A DNA stretch of 64,000 nucleotides from a virus. This document shows positions 59,399 through 64,000 of the stretch, one piece after another. Every line of letters begins with the position of its first letter. Position 1 is the stretch's first letter. The position numbers and the translations under genes were made by a program. Under the pieces are notes generated by a model. That model searched no databases, was not told the DNA's origin, and saw only the letters and a program-made list of their open reading frames with translations. Location of the stretch: positions 1-64,000 of IMG/VR virus record IMGVR_UViG_3300033182_000595, one strand, 5' to 3'.

Positions 59399-59653
59399 AT
59401 GCATATGGAATCCATTACCAACTTCGACCTTCAGATGTATCCGGACATTTTAGAGATGCTAGACGGGGTTCAGGTAGGGGATGTAGTTCGCATTTCTGGC
59501 TCCTTTCAAGTCAAGGAGTTGTCCGACAAGCGATTTACAGCCTCCTTTGACGACAGCGACTCAGATATCAGCATCGTAAACAAGAGTGAAGACTCCGAGA
59601 GCGAAGACGATACAGACGAAGAAGAGCCCGAAACTGAAGAAGCTTCCGGGTGA
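59399..59653 (+). CDS. Small acidic head-region protein
   Basis: 84 residues from ATG 59399, five bases after the element (ATG 59405 also possible). M-L-D-G-V-Q-V-G-D-V-V-R-I-S-G-S-F-Q-V strand region, then a very acidic tail (E-D-S-E-S-E-D-D-T-D-E-E). The acidic tail would suit a packaging or head-assembly factor; not recognised. Confidence 0.55.
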   Translation: MHMESITNFDLQMYPDILEMLDGVQVGDVVRISGSFQVKELSDKRFTASFDDSDSDISIVNKSEDSESEDDTDEEEPETEEASG

Positions 59654-59684
59654 TTCACAGTATGCGACATCTGCTTCAGTCATT

Positions 59685-59948
59685 ATGGATGCGCATTATG
59701 CGCGTCTGGGCATTAAGAAAAGGTGGAACAAAGAAAGGGTAGATCGTCTATGTGGGTTCTTGAGAATGAACTACGGAGAGATTGCGAGCTTGCTTCATAT
59801 GCCACATGCGGAGTTTGTCAGGAAGATTGTATCCCCTCAGCCACTTGATGGGCCACTATGCTTACTACTTACAATCATCGAGAGAAGATATCTGCATAAC
59901 TACACAAAGGACACAATAGACAACCTATTTAATTTTACCGATGGTTAA
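59685..59948 (+). CDS. Hypothetical HTH-like protein before portal
   Basis: 87 residues from ATG 59685; a GTG start at 59586 would add 33 basic residues but overlaps the acidic gene. L-G-I-K-K-R-W-N-K-E-R-V-D-R-L-C-G-F-L-R-M-N-Y-G-E-I-A-S-L-L-H-M-P-H-A-E-F looks like a helix-turn-helix. Overlaps the portal start by 8 bases. Confidence 0.5.
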   Translation: MDAHYARLGIKKRWNKERVDRLCGFLRMNYGEIASLLHMPHAEFVRKIVSPQPLDGPLCLLLTIIERRYLHNYTKDTIDNLFNFTDG

Positions 59949-62205
59949 TAAGGACATACTCAGAAAATTCGGATGCACACAGGAAAGGCTCCGTGAAATA
60001 TTCACCGCAACCGAAGGAGAAGACCTTTCCACGCGTCAGCATTTTCAAGACATGATTCAATCAAGGATACTTGAGGGCATTCGTTCATGTGCGGAGCATG
60101 CTAAGCTGTATATGTCTGTTGATATGGCATGGGATTCACTGCCTATCAATAAGTCTACCATCCCTTTATTGCAGTACGCACAGGGTAAAATTAACCTAGA
60201 TCAGTGCCATGATAAGCTGAACGACTTAGGCGTGGCGGACAAGTTCTGTGAGTATGATGACGAGGGTGAACTGAAGAACATAAATGCACTTAGATTGTAT
60301 GAAGTTTCCGTTAATATTATTAGGTCTTATGTTACTCGGCGTGTTGCTGCTCAAGCTAGTCGATTCTGTAATCTCTTCCCATACTTCAAGTATGAGCCAA
60401 GAAGCACCGCACTCGCAGATAAATTAAGGGCAGATGTCCTATCTCAGCGGGTTGAGATGATGGCTGAGCAGTTTGGTTATCGCCACCAATTTGAGCAGAT
60501 TATTAGACATATGTTTATGTATGGTCACTGCGTAGCATTTCCTGAGACTTCATGGACAGAGGACATACAATGGAGATATGCAAAAGACGATCTTACTGGA
60601 GGGGATGACCTGGAATCTTTTGCAGAGAAAGCGGGAGTTAAGTTTATTACTCCTCACCCAACTAGGGTAATTAGGGATATTTCTCAACCACTGCACGATG
60701 TAAATAATAACCAAGGTCCCGAGTGGATCGGGTACTGGGATATCGTGAGATACGGGGATATCAACAAGAATCCAGCAACATGGAACTCTGATAAGATCAG
60801 TTTCACCAATAGTTTGTCTTCTATATATAATACATACGCAGACTTCTTTGGATACTATTTCAAGGATGACATGACCTTCCCCAAGGTGGGGGATATGTTC
60901 TCAATGCGTAACGAGCGTGTAGCACAAACAGGATTGTATGCCGCAGAGGACGAGGACAAAGGTATGTTTGTTACTCAAATGTATATGCGGGTGAATCCAA
61001 AGCGGGACAAGCTAGGTGATTACCCACATGATGTTTGGCTTAAACTAACCGTAGCTAGTGACGAGACAGTACTCTACGCGGAGTACCTCCCATCGTTGCC
61101 AGCCGTATATGGTGGCATAAATGAGAATGATGATCGCATGGCGAATATATCAGTCGCTCATGAAATCATGCCATACCAAGACCAGTTGACTAATATCTTA
61201 AACTCCATGCTCGAGCAGATGAAGATGAGTATGTTCAAGATATTTGCGATCGACCAAGACGCACTAGATGACGATGTAAAGGAGTATATCAAGAACGCAC
61301 TAGCGGACGATAGCTTCTATGCTAAACCAAAAGCGTTATTCTACTCTGGTCAGAAAGCGGCAGACCTCGGTATCAATAACAATGACTTTATTCGTGTAGT
61401 AGATGTACAGAAAGAACTATCCGCAGGGATCAATCAATCGATCCAGGCTATCCTCCAACTGCTAAATCTCGTTGAGCGTTTGCTGATCCTTTCTCCACAA
61501 GAGTTGGGACAGCCCGCTCCTCGGGAGATATCTGCAACAGAGGTAGCAGAGATTGCGAATACAACTAATAGTATTTACTCATTTATATCTGAGGGCGTGG
61601 ACGACATGCGTTCCGCTATGAAAAAGGTACTCTACGAACACTTAGTTAGTTGCTCTTCAGATTCATTTATAGTTCCAATCAAGGGTAGGTATTCCGAGCA
61701 GATTATTAGAGAAGCTGGATTTGAGGTCGAGACATCTGGTGATCCAACTGCAACCAAAAGAAATGTAATTGGTAGACCATCTAGCTTAATATACGAATAT
61801 TTATTCAGCTCAAGAGATGGAGCAGAGAGAGCAAGAGACACTCAGTCCGCCCAAGTCCTAGGTCAGATATTCATGCAAATATTACAAGTACCAGACATGG
61901 CAAAGTCATTAGGTAAAGAGCGTATATTTAATATGTTCAATGAGATCTTCCGCATGTCGGGGGCTCACGACCTCAAGTTGGAGATAGATGAAGCTGATGA
62001 ACAGCAAGATATGTCCAATGTAGGTAACGAGCAATTTATAACACAACTCAGAGAGCAATGGCCCCAAGTTCTCAAGATGCTGGAAGCTTTAGTCCAAAAG
62101 GAAGCACAGGCGCAACAAGGAATGGGACAACCTGGTTCCCGTCCCGCACCTTCGCAACCTGAGCAACAAGCAATGACATCACCTGAACAACAAGTCCAAC
62201 TATGA
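59941..62205 (+). CDS. Portal protein (head-tail connector)
   Basis: 754 residues. The central part (A-H-E-I-M-P-Y-Q-D-Q-L-T-N-I-L-N-S-M-L-E-Q-M-K and the following helices) and the length suit a podovirus/aquatic-phage portal. The C-terminal 60 residues are Gln/Pro-rich and disordered. Position between terminase and scaffold is the main support. It would form the dodecameric DNA channel. Confidence 0.75.
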   Translation: MVNKDILRKFGCTQERLREIFTATEGEDLSTRQHFQDMIQSRILEGIRSCAEHAKLYMSVDMAWDSLPINKSTIPLLQYAQGKINLDQCHDKLNDLGVADKFCEYDDEGELKNINALRLYEVSVNIIRSYVTRRVAAQASRFCNLFPYFKYEPRSTALADKLRADVLSQRVEMMAEQFGYRHQFEQIIRHMFMYGHCVAFPETSWTEDIQWRYAKDDLTGGDDLESFAEKAGVKFITPHPTRVIRDISQPLHDVNNNQGPEWIGYWDIVRYGDINKNPATWNSDKISFTNSLSSIYNTYADFFGYYFKDDMTFPKVGDMFSMRNERVAQTGLYAAEDEDKGMFVTQMYMRVNPKRDKLGDYPHDVWLKLTVASDETVLYAEYLPSLPAVYGGINENDDRMANISVAHEIMPYQDQLTNILNSMLEQMKMSMFKIFAIDQDALDDDVKEYIKNALADDSFYAKPKALFYSGQKAADLGINNNDFIRVVDVQKELSAGINQSIQAILQLLNLVERLLILSPQELGQPAPREISATEVAEIANTTNSIYSFISEGVDDMRSAMKKVLYEHLVSCSSDSFIVPIKGRYSEQIIREAGFEVETSGDPTATKRNVIGRPSSLIYEYLFSSRDGAERARDTQSAQVLGQIFMQILQVPDMAKSLGKERIFNMFNEIFRMSGAHDLKLEIDEADEQQDMSNVGNEQFITQLREQWPQVLKMLEALVQKEAQAQQGMGQPGSRPAPSQPEQQAMTSPEQQVQL

Positions 62206-63572
62206 GCGAAGAAGAAACCGCAACAGAACAAGTAGAAACAACTGAGGAAGCACCAAAGCAGGAGCAGTCCAATCCATTATACAAGACCCTCTTCGATATC
62301 GCAGAGGAAGTAACTGAAGAGGTTCAAGAGGAGGAGCAAAAGGCTCCTATAAGAAATTTATCAGAAGCAGTAGAGGCGGAAGAACCTGTACAGGAAGCTG
62401 TACAAGAAGAGACTGAGCCGGAAGCGGTAGAGCCTGAAAAAACAGAACCTAAGAAAAAGAAGCTACGCAAAGTAGTAGACCCGGATGTACCAGAAGCAGT
62501 AAAGAAGCAACCAGCCTTTCAAGAGCAAGAAGTAGAGGATCACTATATAGATACAGAGGATCAAGAGTTTATGGACTCATTGATTCCTGAAGAAAAGGTA
62601 GTGTACGAAAAAATTCTGTATGCCGACAAGAAACTGGGAGGGGAGTACAAAGGTAAGTCCAAGCAGTTCAGATCGTTCCTTCAAAAGAGCAAGGACTATA
62701 TAGAGAAAAAGATGTCAGAGGATGACTTCTATGATCCTTCTCAGGACGAAGACTATACCAATTTTATTAAAAAGAATCGCCCAAGCTTTAGTCGGGCTGA
62801 TGAAGATAAGGCATACCGTGAGATGATTCTGGAGGAGGCTGAAAAGCGAACAATCAGAAAGACATCAGATCGTATCGCAAACCTGGAGAGACAGTTACAG
62901 AGGTATGAAGTGCAACCAAAGGTGCAACAAGCAAAAGCTAATTTCCGTAAGGTAGCACAGAATACGATAATACCCGACGAATACAAAAAGATGCTAGGGG
63001 AGGGCAAGCAGGAGGATATCCAGAAGTTTGCACAGGAAAATCCATTTGAGTACAAAATACTTGAGAACTTCACTCAGCAGTTACTCACATATAGTGATGC
63101 ACTAACTGATATATTCCTAGATCCTAGCACGCAATTAGACCTGGAGAATAATCCTATTCATCAAGAATTAAATCAGTGGATAGAAAAGGAGCAGGAATCA
63201 TTTATACAATCTGGACAAACCGAAGAAGATGGTAAGTTGTTCATGAGAAGAGAGAGGTACTACTCCCTACCGGAAAACAAAAGGTCTGAGTACTATACTT
63301 GGTCAGATAATGATATCATGAAGATTCTAGCAATCAGATATCAGAATATAGTAAATAATGCTTTAGACCAACAAAAGAAACAGATGGAAGCGGCGGGTTA
63401 CACAAAGGCACAAGTTGCGCAACAACCTGCCCCACAACAACCTAGACCAGTTTCTCAGCCACAACCTAAGCCACCTTCTGTATCTGCAACTCCCAGGCAA
63501 GGCAACACAGTAGATGCTAAGCCAGCTAGTCCTAAACAACAAAATGCACTGCTTGGTGCGTTAGGTTTGTAG
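62202..63572 (+). CDS. Scaffolding-like protein
   Basis: 456 residues. The first 110 are extremely acidic (V-E-T-T-E-E-A-P, V-Q-E-E-E-Q), the middle is charged helix with coiled coil (about 190-260), and the end is a Gln/Pro-rich linker followed by a short basic-hydrophobic tip (K-Q-Q-N-A-L-L-G-A-L-G-L). This is the usual design of phage scaffolds, with a C-terminal coat-binding tip, and it lies just before the next head gene. Confidence 0.68.
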   Translation: MSEEETATEQVETTEEAPKQEQSNPLYKTLFDIAEEVTEEVQEEEQKAPIRNLSEAVEAEEPVQEAVQEETEPEAVEPEKTEPKKKKLRKVVDPDVPEAVKKQPAFQEQEVEDHYIDTEDQEFMDSLIPEEKVVYEKILYADKKLGGEYKGKSKQFRSFLQKSKDYIEKKMSEDDFYDPSQDEDYTNFIKKNRPSFSRADEDKAYREMILEEAEKRTIRKTSDRIANLERQLQRYEVQPKVQQAKANFRKVAQNTIIPDEYKKMLGEGKQEDIQKFAQENPFEYKILENFTQQLLTYSDALTDIFLDPSTQLDLENNPIHQELNQWIEKEQESFIQSGQTEEDGKLFMRRERYYSLPENKRSEYYTWSDNDIMKILAIRYQNIVNNALDQQKKQMEAAGYTKAQVAQQPAPQQPRPVSQPQPKPPSVSATPRQGNTVDAKPASPKQQNALLGALGL

Positions 63573-63616
63573 ATCCCAAAACATAGTTTTAGCTTTTTCG
63601 GTAAGAGTATAGCAAA

Positions 63617-63632
63617 ACCCCAATATTGGGGA
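63617..63632. terminator. Palindromic hairpin, possible terminator
   Basis: CCCCA/TGGGG around ATAT. A-rich sequence precedes it, but no T run follows on the plus strand. It lies between scaffold and the next head gene, so it may act as a partial terminator or RNA-stability element. Confidence 0.35.
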
Positions 63633-63691
63633 AATTTGCAAAAAAATCGTAGGTTCAATGATTTAGGAGTCTTTTCTGTTATTATTAAGGT

Positions 63692-63713
63692 GTAACACGA
63701 AATTTCGTATAAC
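63692..63713 (+). promoter_or_regulatory. 22-bp palindrome element before head gene
   Basis: GTAACAC (63692-63698), GAAATTTC, GTATAAC (63707-63713), 17 bases before the start codon at 63731. TATAAC within it is -10-like. High expression of a coat gene from its own promoter would be usual. Confidence 0.55.
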
Positions 63714-63730
63714 ACATAATCAATAATAAC

Positions 63731-64000
63731 ATGGCAACGACAGATCAAAATATAGCTGCGGTACCTACCGCAATCTCTGGACCAACCGGTGGATTATCCA
63801 ACTCAACTCTCATTAGAGATGCTGGCGTAGGTCGCATCATTAAAGTTGATGATTCTACTGGTTGTACACTTACTAACGCCTCCATTAAGGGTTTAACCCC
63901 TGCGGAATTTGAAGCTCTTTCCAATAAGGAAATTGACTTAGCTCGCGTCATCGCAAGCTCTGCCGAAGCAAAAATGCTCGGTGTCCGCGAAAGAGGATTA
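63731..64000 (+). CDS. Head protein N-terminus, cut by window end (coat candidate)
   Basis: ATG 63731, open to the last base, 90 residues visible. Begins M-A-T-T-D-Q-N-I-A-A-V-P-T-A and continues T-L-I-R-D-A-G-V-G-R-I-I-K-V-D-D. Follows scaffold and has its own palindrome/promoter, which is the expected place of the major coat protein, although a decoration protein is possible. No family recognised from the visible part. Confidence 0.5.
   Translation, partial: MATTDQNIAAVPTAISGPTGGLSNSTLIRDAGVGRIIKVDDSTGCTLTNASIKGLTPAEFEALSNKEIDLARVIASSAEAKMLGVRERGL

Overview
The window looks like most of a temperate double-stranded DNA tailed phage (Caudoviricetes) genome. There is no bacterial housekeeping gene. 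The genes are tightly packed with ATGA and TAATG stop/start overlaps, there is a complete terminase-portal-scaffold series, tail-fibre genes, a very large internal virion protein, a phage replication set, two tyrosine integrases and an attachment-site-like tRNA fragment. The small Cys/Lys-rich proteins and the repetitive tail proteins resemble those of aquatic phages. The 3771-residue virion protein suggests a podovirus-like ejection apparatus. Both points are inference, and the host is not identifiable from the sequence. Many genes carry AGGAGG-type ribosome sites, so the host uses Shine-Dalgarno initiation.

Layout. 1-20397 (+) is the tail and virion block: structural protein, repeat-rich fibres, an S74 self-chaperoned fibre, two internal proteins, the giant polyvalent protein and a metallophosphoesterase. 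20435-21215 (+) holds four tiny genes, one HNH-like. 21115-22155 (-) is integrase 1. 22192-39769 (-) is a long leftward operon: a DpdA-like DNA-modification transglycosylase, a JAB/RadC peptidase, an SNF2-type helicase, a PRTRC cassette (E1-like ThiF, E2-like B, ubiquitin-like C, E, probable F), an AAA+ clamp-loader-like ATPase, an ATP-dependent ligase and many unknown genes. 39770-40702 is a 933-base non-coding region with inverted repeats and iteron-like GGACAC/GTGTCC copies. 40703-47000 (+) holds a virion-type protein, a PP-loop protein, a PD-(D/E)XK nuclease, tiny basic and membrane proteins, and a SWIM-type zinc protein. 46897-54561 (mainly -) is the replication/recombination operon: 2OG oxygenase, HNH protein, SSB, winged helix protein, DnaB helicase, a frame-disrupted RusA resolvase, a Cas4/RecB-like nuclease, a candidate annealing protein, a ParB-like protein and an excisionase-like regulator. 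54743-56556 (+) is the lysogeny segment: a ribbon-helix-helix protein, a membrane protein, a tRNA-Arg 3' half (attP candidate) and integrase 2. 56631-64000 (+) is packaging and head: small and large terminase, portal, scaffold and the start of a head protein.

How it fits together. Integrase 2, the excisionase-like protein and the tRNA-Arg fragment argue for lysogeny at a host tRNA-Arg(ACG) gene. At least twelve copies of a 22-bp palindrome (GTAACAC-N8-GTGTTAC) sit directly in front of transcription units all over the map, several overlapping sigma70-like promoters. This is a candidate regulon-wide operator. The most unusual content is the phage-borne ubiquitin-like PRTRC cassette, placed next to an SNF2 helicase and a JAB peptidase. 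No DNA polymerase, primase, endolysin or recognisable CI-type repressor is visible in this window.
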